From Bacteroidales bacterium Bact_22 (GTDB taxonomy: Bacteria; Bacteroidota; Bacteroidia; Bacteroidales; F082): DNA of 64,000 bases. The stretch lies in the NCBI GenBank assembly GCA_001603665.1, contig LUZN01000020.1:1-64000 (forward strand), in the 5' to 3' direction. The position numbers and the translations under genes are program-made. This document shows positions 39,889 through 49,241 of the stretch, piece by piece. A model generated the notes under the pieces. The model saw only the letters and a list, made by a program, of their open reading frames with translations. It did not search any database and was not told the DNA's origin. Every line of letters starts with the position of its first letter. The stretch's first letter is position 1.

Positions 39889-41333
39889 TGTCGTTAGGTC
39901 AACAGACGGTTAGCGGAGTGGCTTGGACCACGGTGCAGCGATTTGTCACGCTTTTCCTGGCGTTTGTGGCGAATCTCGTGCTTGCCCGTCTGCTTTCGCC
40001 CGACGATTTCGGCTGCATAGCCCTGCTGATGGTTTTCATCTCGCTGTCGCAGATATTTGTCGACGGCGGCTTCGGCGCGGCTTTGATACAGAAGAAAGAG
40101 CCCACGCAGGCCGACTATTCCACCATTTTCTACTGGAACCTGCTGCTCGCGCTGGGATTGTATTTCCTGCTGTTTTTCTGCGCGCCCGTCATCGCCAGAT
40201 ACTACGAGATACCAATTCTCAAAGACATCTTGAGGGTTCAGGGCTTGATTATCATCCTCGACTCGTTTGGACTTGTCCACAAGAACAACCTCCGCAAGAC
40301 GCTGCAGTTTAAGAAGATATCGCTGATAGTCCTGGGCGCCAACTTCATCGCTGTGGTTGTGGCTATCACCATGGCTTACAACGGCTTCGGAGTATGGTGC
40401 CTAGTCGCTCAGCAGCTGCTGATAAGCGGCATGACGACGGCTTTGTTCTGGATTTTCAACAGGTGGAAGCCGTCGCTGGTGTTCAGCAAGCAGTCGTTCA
40501 AAGAACTGTTCGGCTTCGGCGGGTTCATACTTCTTTCGAATATGATTGTGACCTTTACAAATGAGGTTCAATCACTTATCATGGGTAAGCTTTACACAGC
40601 GAGGGACGTCGGACTCTATTCGCAGGCGCGTAAGTTTGAGTCGATAATGTCGGGTACACCGTCGACTGTCGTGAATCAGGTGACGTTCCCGGTTTTCTCG
40701 AAGTTTCAGAACGACATACCGCAGCTGACAAACATCTTGCGAAGAATCACCAAAGTGATGGCTTTTGTGGTGTTTCCAGCGATGATATTAGTGATTTTGA
40801 TAGCAAAGCCTGCCATTGTGCTGATGCTCACCGACAAATGGGTCGACTGCGTGCCGTTTTTCCAGATTCTGTGTATCGGAGGCATGGCCGAGGCGCTTGG
40901 CGACATCAACTACAACGCGGTGGCGGCCATCGGCAAGAGCAGGGTTTTGTTTAGGTGGACGTGCATCAAGTCGGTGTTGGGCATACTGCTGATCGTCGGC
41001 GGCTCGTTTTTCGGCGTGAGGGGGATAATCTGGGCGGTGACAATACGCTTTTACCTTGTTTTCCTGATACATGCGTCGCTGGCGGCACATTATCTCAATT
41101 TCAACATATTCACTCAGCTGAAGGATTTGTTTGAGATAGCGCTCGTCTCGGCGGCGGCCGGTGCGTTGGCGTATATCGTCAGCACTAAGCTCTTTATGAG
41201 TTTGAATATGTACTATCTCGCTGGCATTCAGATAGTTATCTACGCTGTGGCATATTTCCTGTTGGCTTATGTGTTCAGCAAGCCGATGTTCGGCGAGGTG
41301 AAATATATAATCGGGATGTTTAAGAAAAGATGA
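39888..41333 (+). CDS. Polysaccharide flippase (Wzx-like, MOP superfamily)
   Basis: 481 aa; SGVAWTTVQRFVTLFLAFVANLVLARLLSPDDFGCIALLMVF...DGGFGAALIQKK. Confidence 0.92.
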   Translation: MSLGQQTVSGVAWTTVQRFVTLFLAFVANLVLARLLSPDDFGCIALLMVFISLSQIFVDGGFGAALIQKKEPTQADYSTIFYWNLLLALGLYFLLFFCAPVIARYYEIPILKDILRVQGLIIILDSFGLVHKNNLRKTLQFKKISLIVLGANFIAVVVAITMAYNGFGVWCLVAQQLLISGMTTALFWIFNRWKPSLVFSKQSFKELFGFGGFILLSNMIVTFTNEVQSLIMGKLYTARDVGLYSQARKFESIMSGTPSTVVNQVTFPVFSKFQNDIPQLTNILRRITKVMAFVVFPAMILVILIAKPAIVLMLTDKWVDCVPFFQILCIGGMAEALGDINYNAVAAIGKSRVLFRWTCIKSVLGILLIVGGSFFGVRGIIWAVTIRFYLVFLIHASLAAHYLNFNIFTQLKDLFEIALVSAAAGALAYIVSTKLFMSLNMYYLAGIQIVIYAVAYFLLAYVFSKPMFGEVKYIIGMFKKR

Positions 41334-42430
41334 AGATTTGCTGCATTTTCAATATGGCCCCGCATTACCGTATGCCGATTTTCTCGAAGATGAGCGAGAA
41401 TTTCGACTGTGATTTCTATTTCGGCGACCATATGCAGCAGCCGATTAAGAAGCTGAATTACAACGAGTTACAAGGATTTAAGAAGGAGTTTCACAACGTC
41501 TTTTTCGGGAATTCTTTTTATTGGCAAAGAAAATCCGTCAGACTTGCTTTCAAGAAATACGATTATTTTCTGCTGAGCGGCGAGCCGTTTTGTATCTCAT
41601 ATTGGTTTATCTTGTTGATAGCCAAGTTGTTAGGAAAGAAAACAGTCACTTGGACGCATGGTTTTTACGGCAGGGAAAGCGGCATTAAAAAGGTAGTAAA
41701 GAGAGCGTTTTTCAAACTTTTCACCAAGATAATGGTCTATACCGATTATTCCATCGATTTGATGAAAAAAGAAGGTATCAAACCAGAGAAAATGTTTTGC
41801 ATTGCGAACTCTTTAGATACTGATAATCAGTTAGTTATAAGAAAGAAGCTTAAGAAGACAGATATTTTCACTTCGCATTTCGGCAACGACGATCCGGTGA
41901 TGATGTACATCGGGAGGATTCAGAAGATTAAGCGTCTGGATTTGTTGGTTGAGAGTTTTTATAAGCTTAAAAATGAAGGTGTGAAATGCAACCTTCTGAT
42001 TGTCGGGAAAGATGATGAAAATGTCGATTTGCCAAAGATTATCAATGAGTTAGGATTGGAAGACTCGGTTTGGTTATATGGTCCGTGTTACGATGAGGAG
42101 GCGATTGGGGAGATGTTTTACAACTCTGCGGTCTGTGTCTCGCCTGGCAATGTCGGCCTGACTTCGATACATGCCCTGACGTATGGCTGTCCGGTGGTGA
42201 CGCACGACAATTTCCCGTACCAAATGCCTGAGTTTGAGGCGATTACGCCTGATGTCACCGGCAGTTTCTTCAAGATGGACGACGTTGACGATCTGACCGA
42301 AAAGATTCGTTTTTGGCTTGAAAAGTCGACTGATGAGCGCGAAGCGACACGGTCGGCGGCCTACCGAACGATTGATGAGAAGTGGAACATACATTACCAG
42401 CTTGAGGTGATGAAAAAAGTTTTTGTGTGA
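41330..42430 (+). CDS. Glycosyltransferase family 4-like
   Basis: 366 aa; MYIGRIQKIKRLDLLVESFYKLKNEG, CVSPGNVGLTSIHALTYGCPVVTHDN. Confidence 0.87.
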   Translation: MKICCIFNMAPHYRMPIFSKMSENFDCDFYFGDHMQQPIKKLNYNELQGFKKEFHNVFFGNSFYWQRKSVRLAFKKYDYFLLSGEPFCISYWFILLIAKLLGKKTVTWTHGFYGRESGIKKVVKRAFFKLFTKIMVYTDYSIDLMKKEGIKPEKMFCIANSLDTDNQLVIRKKLKKTDIFTSHFGNDDPVMMYIGRIQKIKRLDLLVESFYKLKNEGVKCNLLIVGKDDENVDLPKIINELGLEDSVWLYGPCYDEEAIGEMFYNSAVCVSPGNVGLTSIHALTYGCPVVTHDNFPYQMPEFEAITPDVTGSFFKMDDVDDLTEKIRFWLEKSTDEREATRSAAYRTIDEKWNIHYQLEVMKKVFV

Positions 42431-43644
42431 TGCCGAAGATTATCCAGATAAACACCGCTTTGAACTGTGGCTCGCACGGTAGAATCGTGGAGCAGATTTC
42501 GCGTGTGGCCGCCGACCGTGGCTTCGACACGACGATAGTCCATGGCGCGCGTTATCTGAATAAGTCGCAATTCGCTGATATTCAGACGACTACAAAAAAC
42601 CAGGAGAGGCTGAATGGGGTGAGAAGTCTGCTGTTCGACGCTCACGGATTAGGATTGAAATGTGCGACAAAGTCGTTGATAGTCAAGATGAAAGAGATAA
42701 AGCCCGACATCGTTCATCTGCATAACATCCACGGGTATTATCTGAACTACAAGATTTTGTTCGATTATCTCGCCGAGAGCGGCGTTCCGGTGGTGTGGAC
42801 TCTCCACGACTGCTGGAGCATGACGGGCCATTGTTCGCAGTTTGAGAACTACAATTGTGACAAATGGAAGACGCAATGTTATGATTGTCAGCACCTTATG
42901 GATTGGTATCCGAAGTCGATAATCGACAGGTCGAAGCGCAATTTTGAGTTGAAGAAACAATGTTTTACCTCGGTGAAAAACATGACGATAGTGCCCGTCT
43001 CACACTGGCTGGAAGATGTAGTGAAGCAGTCATTTCTCGCGAAATTCCCAATAAAAGTTATCAACAACGGCGTCGATTTATCGTTGTTCCAACCACGTAG
43101 GGACACATCGAATGTGTCTGCGATTGGCGCCAAATTCACCATCCTAGGCGTCGCCTCCAATTGGGACGACGATAAAGGCGTGAAAGAGTTTGTGCAGTTG
43201 TCGCAGAACCCTGATTATCAGGTGATTATGGTCGGAGTGAATGATAAGTTGAGCAAGCGGCTGCCGGATGCGATTATCAAAGTGGCGAGGACTAACAGTC
43301 AGGAGGAGCTGGCGAAGTATTATTCGATGGCCGATGTGTTTGTGAATCCGACATATAAAGACACTTTCCCGACGACTAACCTCGAGGCACTGGCTTGCGG
43401 AACGCCAGTGATTACTTACAAAACCGGCGGCAGTCCCGAGTCTATCACTCCTGAAACTGGTATCGTGGTCGAAAAAGGTGATTTCGGTCAGCTTTGCGAG
43501 GCCATCGAGACCATCCGAAAGAACGGAAAGAGTTGTTATTCAGAGAGTTGCAGGGAGCGGGCCGAGAAGTTTTACAATAAAGACGATCGTTTTAAAGATT
43601 ATATCGATTTGTATGAAAATATCCTTGATAACAGTCACGTTTAA
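42430..43644 (+). CDS. Glycosyltransferase family 4-like
   Basis: About 404 aa; VVWTLHDCWSMTGHCSQFENYNCDKW, FVNPTYKDTFPTTNLEALACGTPVITYKTGGSPE; ATG at 42430 preferred over GTG at 42427. Confidence 0.88.
   Translation: MPKIIQINTALNCGSHGRIVEQISRVAADRGFDTTIVHGARYLNKSQFADIQTTTKNQERLNGVRSLLFDAHGLGLKCATKSLIVKMKEIKPDIVHLHNIHGYYLNYKILFDYLAESGVPVVWTLHDCWSMTGHCSQFENYNCDKWKTQCYDCQHLMDWYPKSIIDRSKRNFELKKQCFTSVKNMTIVPVSHWLEDVVKQSFLAKFPIKVINNGVDLSLFQPRRDTSNVSAIGAKFTILGVASNWDDDKGVKEFVQLSQNPDYQVIMVGVNDKLSKRLPDAIIKVARTNSQEELAKYYSMADVFVNPTYKDTFPTTNLEALACGTPVITYKTGGSPESITPETGIVVEKGDFGQLCEAIETIRKNGKSCYSESCRERAEKFYNKDDRFKDYIDLYENILDNSHV
43097..43122 (+). repeat. Palindromic GTAGGGAC-type repeat inside a glycosyltransferase gene
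   Basis: GTAGGGACACATCGAATGTGTCTGCG; GACACAT/ATGTGTC stem; resembles 3395-3426 and 51408-51432. Confidence 0.55.
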
Positions 43645-44374
43645 CAGTGCCGAGACCTTGCGCGACACCATGCAAAGTGTTCTTAATCAGACGTTTAAGG
43701 ACATCGACTACATCATTGTCGACGGCAACTCGAAGGATGGCACCTTGGACATCGTGAAGGAGTTCGAGCCTAAGTTCGAAGGCCGGTTGCGCTGGGTTTC
43801 CGAACCCGACAAGGGCATCTACGACGCCATGAACAAAGGAGTGAAGATGGCCCAGGGCGACGTGGTGGGGATCCTCAACAGCGACGACTTCTTTGCATCG
43901 GACCACGTGCTGCAGACGGTTGCCGACGCTTTTGCCGGAAACCCAGCGCTGGAAGGCGTCTACGCCGATGTGCGTTACGTCAACTGGCACGACACCACGA
44001 AGACCGTGAGGATGTTTTCGGGTAAGGACTTTAAGCGTGAGAAACTATGTTGGGGAAAGATGCCGCCGCATCCGTCGTTCTACGTGAAGCGCAGCTGCTA
44101 CGACCGTTTCGGTCTCTATAGCCTCGACTACCCGATATGTTCCGACTACGACATGTTTGTCAAGATGATATGGGTCGGCAACATCAACACATTGTATATC
44201 AACGATGTATTTGTCAACATGCGGAGCGGCGGCACCTCGTCGAACGGCATCAGAGTGCATCGTAAGATAATGCGCGAAAGGGTGCGCTGCGTGCGCGAAC
44301 ACAAGATGCCAAGCAACTTCTTCAAGCAAAACTGGCGTTATTTCGAGAGAATTATAAGTCTGATAAAAAAATAA
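43613..44374 (+). CDS. Glycosyltransferase family 2
   Basis: MKISLITVTFNSAETLRDTMQSVLNQTFKDIDYIIVDGNSKDGT, ILNSDDFFAS; start reset to 43613. Confidence 0.92.
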   Translation: MKISLITVTFNSAETLRDTMQSVLNQTFKDIDYIIVDGNSKDGTLDIVKEFEPKFEGRLRWVSEPDKGIYDAMNKGVKMAQGDVVGILNSDDFFASDHVLQTVADAFAGNPALEGVYADVRYVNWHDTTKTVRMFSGKDFKREKLCWGKMPPHPSFYVKRSCYDRFGLYSLDYPICSDYDMFVKMIWVGNINTLYINDVFVNMRSGGTSSNGIRVHRKIMRERVRCVREHKMPSNFFKQNWRYFERIISLIKK

Positions 44375-44380
44375 TTACAA

Positions 44381-45745
44381 ATGAAAGAGAAACTAAAATA
44401 CTTCTACATCCTGGTCTGCAACATCCTCATCACGATGATTGCGGCCGTCCCTTACATTTGGATATGGCACAAATACCTTAACCAATTGCTGTTCAAGGAG
44501 TTCCTCTTCAAAGGAAACTACGCGATGTATTTCATCTACATCGTCTTTGTGATTGTTTTTGTCAATATGTTCGGCGGCTACAAGCTGAACGTGAGCAAAA
44601 AATCGAACGTGCTGCTGTCGCAATGCGTCGGATTGCTGTGCGTCAACATCTGCGAGATCATGATCACCGACCTGATGGTGGGATATTTCTGGATGATACC
44701 ACGACTCTCCGTGTATTTCCTGCAGATTTTCATCGTTCAGGTTGTGCTTCTTTTCCTTTTCACGATAGTGATTATCGTAGTCTACCGCAAGACTTTCCCG
44801 CCTTACAACGTGCTTCACATTTATGGAAGTTATAAAAACAACCTTAAAGAGAAGATGATGGATAGAGGCGATAACTATCAGATAGTCAAGGAGATATATT
44901 GCTTGGATGCACTTGAGGATTTGATTAACCTGATTCAACCTTACGACCTGATTCTTGTCAACGACGTGCCCACCGAGGTGCGAAATAAGATTTTGAAGGC
45001 TTGTTTCAAGAATAACAAAAAGGTCTACATCACCCCGAAGATTTCGGATATCATCATCCGCGGATGCGAAAATCTGGCCGTCTTCGACACGCCTTTGCTG
45101 TTTGCCAATGACACCGTGCTAACCATCCCGGAGCGCATAGTGAAACGCAGTTTCGACATCTTCCTTTCGGCAATAGGATTGATAGTGCTTTCGCCGATAA
45201 TGATACTCGTCTCGCTGGCTATTTTCTGCTACGACAGAGGTCCTGTGTTTTATCGTCAGACGCGATACACCAAAGGCGGAAAGACCTTTAAAATCTTGAA
45301 GTTCCGCAGCATGATACCCGATGCCGAGAAGGATGGCGTGGCGCGTCTGGCTTCAGAGAATGACGACCGCATCACGCCTATCGGAAAGTTCCTGAGAGCC
45401 TGCCGTCTCGACGAGCTCCCGCAGTTTTTCAACATACTTGCGGGCGACATGAGCTTCGTGGGACCGCGTCCCGAACGCCCGGAGATTGCTGATGAATACA
45501 CCAAGGAGGTGCCTGAGTTTGCCTTCCGTCTACGTGTCAAGGCCGGACTGACGGGCTACGCGCAGGTGTTCGGAAAATACAACACCACCTCGTACGACAA
45601 GCTCAAACTCGACATGATCTACGTCGAGCACGCCTCGCTGCTCACCGACCTGAAGCTTTTGCTTCTCACCTTGAAGGTCATCTTCATTAGAGAAAGCACC
45701 GAGGGCCTGGAAAAAGGACAGATAACAGCTTCAAACAAGAAATGA
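44381..45745 (+). CDS. Polytopic undecaprenyl-phosphate sugar phosphotransferase (WcaJ/WbaP type)
   Basis: 454 aa; N-terminal TM region; KRSFDIFLSAIGLIVLSPIMILVSLAI, YTKGGKTFKILKFRSMIPDAEKDG, LDELPQFFNILAGDMSFVGPRPERPE. Confidence 0.93.
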   Translation: MKEKLKYFYILVCNILITMIAAVPYIWIWHKYLNQLLFKEFLFKGNYAMYFIYIVFVIVFVNMFGGYKLNVSKKSNVLLSQCVGLLCVNICEIMITDLMVGYFWMIPRLSVYFLQIFIVQVVLLFLFTIVIIVVYRKTFPPYNVLHIYGSYKNNLKEKMMDRGDNYQIVKEIYCLDALEDLINLIQPYDLILVNDVPTEVRNKILKACFKNNKKVYITPKISDIIIRGCENLAVFDTPLLFANDTVLTIPERIVKRSFDIFLSAIGLIVLSPIMILVSLAIFCYDRGPVFYRQTRYTKGGKTFKILKFRSMIPDAEKDGVARLASENDDRITPIGKFLRACRLDELPQFFNILAGDMSFVGPRPERPEIADEYTKEVPEFAFRLRVKAGLTGYAQVFGKYNTTSYDKLKLDMIYVEHASLLTDLKLLLLTLKVIFIRESTEGLEKGQITASNKK

Positions 45746-46494
45746 CGCCGCTGGTTTCCATAATAATGCCTAGCTACAACGCCGAGCGCTACATCGCGCA
45801 GAGCATTGAGTCGGTTTTGTCGCAGACCTACACCAATTGGGGACTGATAATCACCGATGGTCCGTCATCCGACAAAACAGCAGCAATTGCAAAAGAATAT
45901 TGCGATAAGGACGATCGCATACATCTGATAGTTCCTCAGCAACATCAAGATATTGCGGAGGCTCGCCACACTTCTATCCAAAATTCCAAAGGAAGATTTT
46001 TGGCTTTTCTTGACAGTGATGATATTTGGGTGAAAGATAAGCTCGAGAGGCAAGTTGCATTTATGCTTGAACATGACTATGCGTTTACTTACTCCGATTA
46101 TCAAACTATAGATTCAGATGGGAACTTGACGGGTAAAACAATTCATAATGGCGGTGTGGTTGATTACCATAAATATCTGAGAAACACAATCATAGGATGT
46201 GGCAGCGTGATGATTGATACTGAAAAAGTTGGACAGATACTTTTGCCGTCAAACGAGGTGAATGACGACATGGGTTTATGGTGTTCGTTGTTCAGAACAG
46301 GCATCAAGGCATATCCTATCGACGAGGTTATGTATTATTATCGCATCAGGAACGACGGAGCGTCGAGTCAAAGGTTTAAAATGATGCGAAGTGTTTGGAA
46401 AGTGTATAGAAAACAAGAAAAAATGTCATTTTTAAAATCGACTTCTTGTTTTATGAGTTATGCTTATCATGCTATAAAAAAGCGCATAAAATAG
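45742..46494 (+). CDS. Glycosyltransferase family 2
   Basis: 250 aa; PLVSIIMPSYNAERYIAQSIESVLSQTYTNWGLIITDGPSSDKT, FLDSDDIWVKDKLE. Confidence 0.92.
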   Translation: MTPLVSIIMPSYNAERYIAQSIESVLSQTYTNWGLIITDGPSSDKTAAIAKEYCDKDDRIHLIVPQQHQDIAEARHTSIQNSKGRFLAFLDSDDIWVKDKLERQVAFMLEHDYAFTYSDYQTIDSDGNLTGKTIHNGGVVDYHKYLRNTIIGCGSVMIDTEKVGQILLPSNEVNDDMGLWCSLFRTGIKAYPIDEVMYYYRIRNDGASSQRFKMMRSVWKVYRKQEKMSFLKSTSCFMSYAYHAIKKRIK

Positions 46495-47288
46495 TGTTCG
46501 GTTATTTCATATATCGTCATGCTTGGAGATATGCTTTAGCTCCTGATAAAGAATCGCAACTTACTGATTCTCAATGCAAAGCATTGCTGAAAAATGGCGG
46601 ATGGATGATTCGTAATACTTTTGATTTCGATTGTAATACACCTACTGATTTTTGGTACTTGATAAAGGATTCGTATGGAGGAATGGAGGAGCTTACTAAA
46701 AACAATAGGCAGAAGATACGTAAAGCATTCAGATTGCTGGAATTTAAGCTTGTCGATAAGAGTCTTATTGCAGAAAAAGGATACGAAATCACTCAAAAAA
46801 CATACGATGATTATAGGATTAAGGACAGAAGGATGAATAAAAGGATCTTTAATGATCTTTTACAATTATGGGATGAAAAAACTTATGATTTTTGGGGATT
46901 TTTTGATAGAAAAGACGGCCGTTTGATAGGATTTTGTGTCATAAAAGTCTTTGATGACTGTTGTTTGTATGATACGGTGTGTGTGTTGCCTGAGTATAAA
47001 TATAATAAGTCGGGAGTTTATTATGGGAAATACCATATAACAAACGAATATTATTTAAAAGAGAAACATTTCAAATATGTATTTGACGGCACGCGTACCA
47101 TCACCGAACACTCTAATATTCAAGAGTTTTTAGTACAGAATTTTAATTTTCGAAGAGCTTATTGCAAGCTTCAAATCAAATATAAATGGTGGTTTGGAAT
47201 CATTGTGAGGCTGTTGCTGCCGTTTAGAAAGATTATTAAAAATAGAAATGTCAGGGCGGTTCTTAATATGCATTTGATGCAGTCGTAA
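46494..47288 (+). CDS. GNAT/FemAB-like acyltransferase domain protein
   Basis: Frame extends 46446-47288; probable GTG start in TAGTG overlap; GGMEELTKNNRQKIRKAFRLLE, FWGFFDRKDGRLIGFCVIKVFDDCCLYDTVCVLPEYKYNKSGVYYGKYH. Confidence 0.6.
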   Translation: MFGYFIYRHAWRYALAPDKESQLTDSQCKALLKNGGWMIRNTFDFDCNTPTDFWYLIKDSYGGMEELTKNNRQKIRKAFRLLEFKLVDKSLIAEKGYEITQKTYDDYRIKDRRMNKRIFNDLLQLWDEKTYDFWGFFDRKDGRLIGFCVIKVFDDCCLYDTVCVLPEYKYNKSGVYYGKYHITNEYYLKEKHFKYVFDGTRTITEHSNIQEFLVQNFNFRRAYCKLQIKYKWWFGIIVRLLLPFRKIIKNRNVRAVLNMHLMQS

Positions 47289-47325
47289 AGTTTAGAGTTG
47301 AGAGTAGTTTAAAAGTGTAAAGTTG
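47289..47325 (+). repeat. Simple repeat copy B
   Basis: AGTTTAGAGTTGAGAGTAGTTTAAAAGTGTAAAGTTG, near-identical to copy A (35979-36030). Confidence 0.8.
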
Positions 47326-47335
47326 TAAGTTATTA

Positions 47336-47923
47336 ATGGTATTTAAGTATATTTTTGATCGGATTTTTGCATTTTTGGGTTTGATAATATTATCACCTGT
47401 CATTTTCGTCATTTTTATTCTTCATAAGATAAGAATGCCGAGGGGAAGATTTGTTTATAAGCAGGTGAGGGTTGGAAAGAATGCGAAGCTGTTTAAAATC
47501 TATAAGATCCGTACTATGGCCGATGATTCGGAAGCCGATTGCACTGTGACGACAGCCGATGATTCGAGGATTACGCGGTTTGGGCATTGGCTTCGCGAGA
47601 CCAAGGTCGACACGTTTTTGGAGCTCATTAATATATTAATAGGTGACATGAGTTTTGTGGGTCCGCGTCCCGATGTGCCGGGCTATGCCGACAATCTCGA
47701 AGGCGACGACAGAGTGATTTTGAAGATGCGTCCCGGACTGACTGGTCCGGCCTCGATAAAATATCGTCATGAAGATAAAATCTTGGCTCAACAAAACGAC
47801 CCAAAACGCTATAATGACGAAGTTATTTGGCCCGATAAGGTAAAAATCAACAAAGGATACTACGAAAACTGGTCGATTTGGCGCGATATTACGATACTTT
47901 GGAAAACCGTTTGGGGAAGATAA
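47336..47923 (+). CDS. Short phosphoglycosyl transferase (PglC-like sugar transferase)
   Basis: 195 aa; FDRIFAFLGLIILSPVIFVIFILHKIRMPRGRFVYKQVRVGKNAKLFKIYKIRTM, FLELINILIGDMSFVGPRPDVPG. Confidence 0.92.
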   Translation: MVFKYIFDRIFAFLGLIILSPVIFVIFILHKIRMPRGRFVYKQVRVGKNAKLFKIYKIRTMADDSEADCTVTTADDSRITRFGHWLRETKVDTFLELINILIGDMSFVGPRPDVPGYADNLEGDDRVILKMRPGLTGPASIKYRHEDKILAQQNDPKRYNDEVIWPDKVKINKGYYENWSIWRDITILWKTVWGR

Positions 47924-47973
47924 CAGGCTGATAGTCAAAAAGATACGAAAATTTTCAAAAATTAGTGCAAATT

Positions 47974-48007
47974 TTTGTCGCGCGTATTGAAAAACGTCGT
48001 ACTTTTG
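47974..48007 (+). promoter_or_regulatory. Promoter of tRNA-Asn (TTTG-N22-TACTTTTG)
   Basis: TTTG 47974-47977, TACTTTTG 48000-48007. Confidence 0.6.
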
Positions 48008-48035
48008 CAGTCGCAAACGGAGAAAACCGTTGTTA

Positions 48036-48109
48036 GCCTCCTTAGCTCAGTTGGTTAGAGCATCTGACTGTTAATCAGGGGGTCTCAGGTTCAAGTCCTG
48101 AAGGGGGCG
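48036..48109 (+). tRNA. tRNA-Asn (anticodon GTT)
   Basis: GCCTCCTTAGCTCAGTTGGTTAGAGCATCTGACTGTTAATCAGGGGGTCTCAGGTTCAAGTCCTGAAGGGGGCG; full cloverleaf. Confidence 0.95.
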
Positions 48110-48202
48110 CAAGAGAGATTACAAAGTGTAATTTTTTATGTTTCATGTTATTAATTGAAGAATGAAAGCCAGCAGGTTTCCATTCTTTTTTTATCGGAAA
48201 TT

Positions 48203-49171
48203 ATGAAGAAAGTTCTAGGTATCGGCAATGCTCTGGTTGACATCTTAACCAGAATCGACAATGACAATATTCTGAGCGAGCTCGGTCTCCCCAAGGGCTC
48301 CATGCAGCTCGTTGATGAGAAGACCGCCGCGAAGGTGGCGAAGGCACTCGAGAAGTTCGACAACTCGATGGCGCCAGGCGGCTCCGCCGCCAACACCATC
48401 CACGGCTTGGCAAAATGCGGCGTGGAAGTGGGATTCATCGGTTTTACTGGCAACGACAAGGTCGGAGAGTTCTTCGACGACGCCATGAAGTCGGTGGGAG
48501 TGAAGCCCATCATGTTTCACAACGACGTGCCTTCGGGGATTGCCCAGGCAATCATCTCGCCTGACGGCGAGCGCACCTTCGCGACTCACCTCGGAGCAGC
48601 CGTTTTACTGAATGAGACTCACCTCACCTTGGACATATTCAAAGGCTGGGATTACTGCTATGTCGAGGGTTATCTCATCGCCAACCGTCCGCTGTTCAAG
48701 AAAGCCATCGAGCTCGCGAAACAGGCAGGCTGCAAGGTAGTTCTCGACCTCGCATCGTACAACGTCGTTGAAGATAACCGCGACTTTTTGATCGAACTTC
48801 TGCCTCAGATCGACATCGTTTTCGCCAACGAGGAAGAGGCCAAGGCGTTGACTCAAGGCACACCGGAGGATGCCCTTGAATTCATCGGGAAACAGTGCGA
48901 AATAGCAGTGGTTAAAGTCGGAAGCAAAGGCTCGATGATCAAGCGCGGCAACGAGAAAGTGACCGTCGGCTGCAACAAAGTCAACGTCATCGACACCACT
49001 GGCGCCGGCGACATGTACGCTGCTGGTTTCATGGCCGGTCTCATCAAAGGTTTCGACCTGAAAAAGAGTGGCGAATTAGGCACTTGTCTGGCAGGAAATG
49101 TGATTCAAAATCTCGGTGCCAAACTGAATGATAATCAATGGGAAAAAATTATTTCCTTTTATTTTAAATAG
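48203..49171 (+). CDS. PfkB-family carbohydrate/adenosine kinase
   Basis: MKKVLGIGNALVDILTRID, GGSAANTIHGLAKCGVEVGFIG, DTTGAGDMYAAGFMAGL. Confidence 0.92.
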   Translation: MKKVLGIGNALVDILTRIDNDNILSELGLPKGSMQLVDEKTAAKVAKALEKFDNSMAPGGSAANTIHGLAKCGVEVGFIGFTGNDKVGEFFDDAMKSVGVKPIMFHNDVPSGIAQAIISPDGERTFATHLGAAVLLNETHLTLDIFKGWDYCYVEGYLIANRPLFKKAIELAKQAGCKVVLDLASYNVVEDNRDFLIELLPQIDIVFANEEEAKALTQGTPEDALEFIGKQCEIAVVKVGSKGSMIKRGNEKVTVGCNKVNVIDTTGAGDMYAAGFMAGLIKGFDLKKSGELGTCLAGNVIQNLGAKLNDNQWEKIISFYFK

Positions 49172-49187
49172 GTATCGAAAAAATGTG

Positions 49188-49195
49188 TACTTTTG
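49188..49195 (+). promoter_or_regulatory. -7 element TACTTTTG upstream of EF-G paralogue
   Basis: GTGTACTTTTGCACCC. Confidence 0.5.
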
Positions 49196-49241
49196 CACCC
49201 AAATTGAAAAATAATTAATAAAAATATAGAATTTAAGAAAA

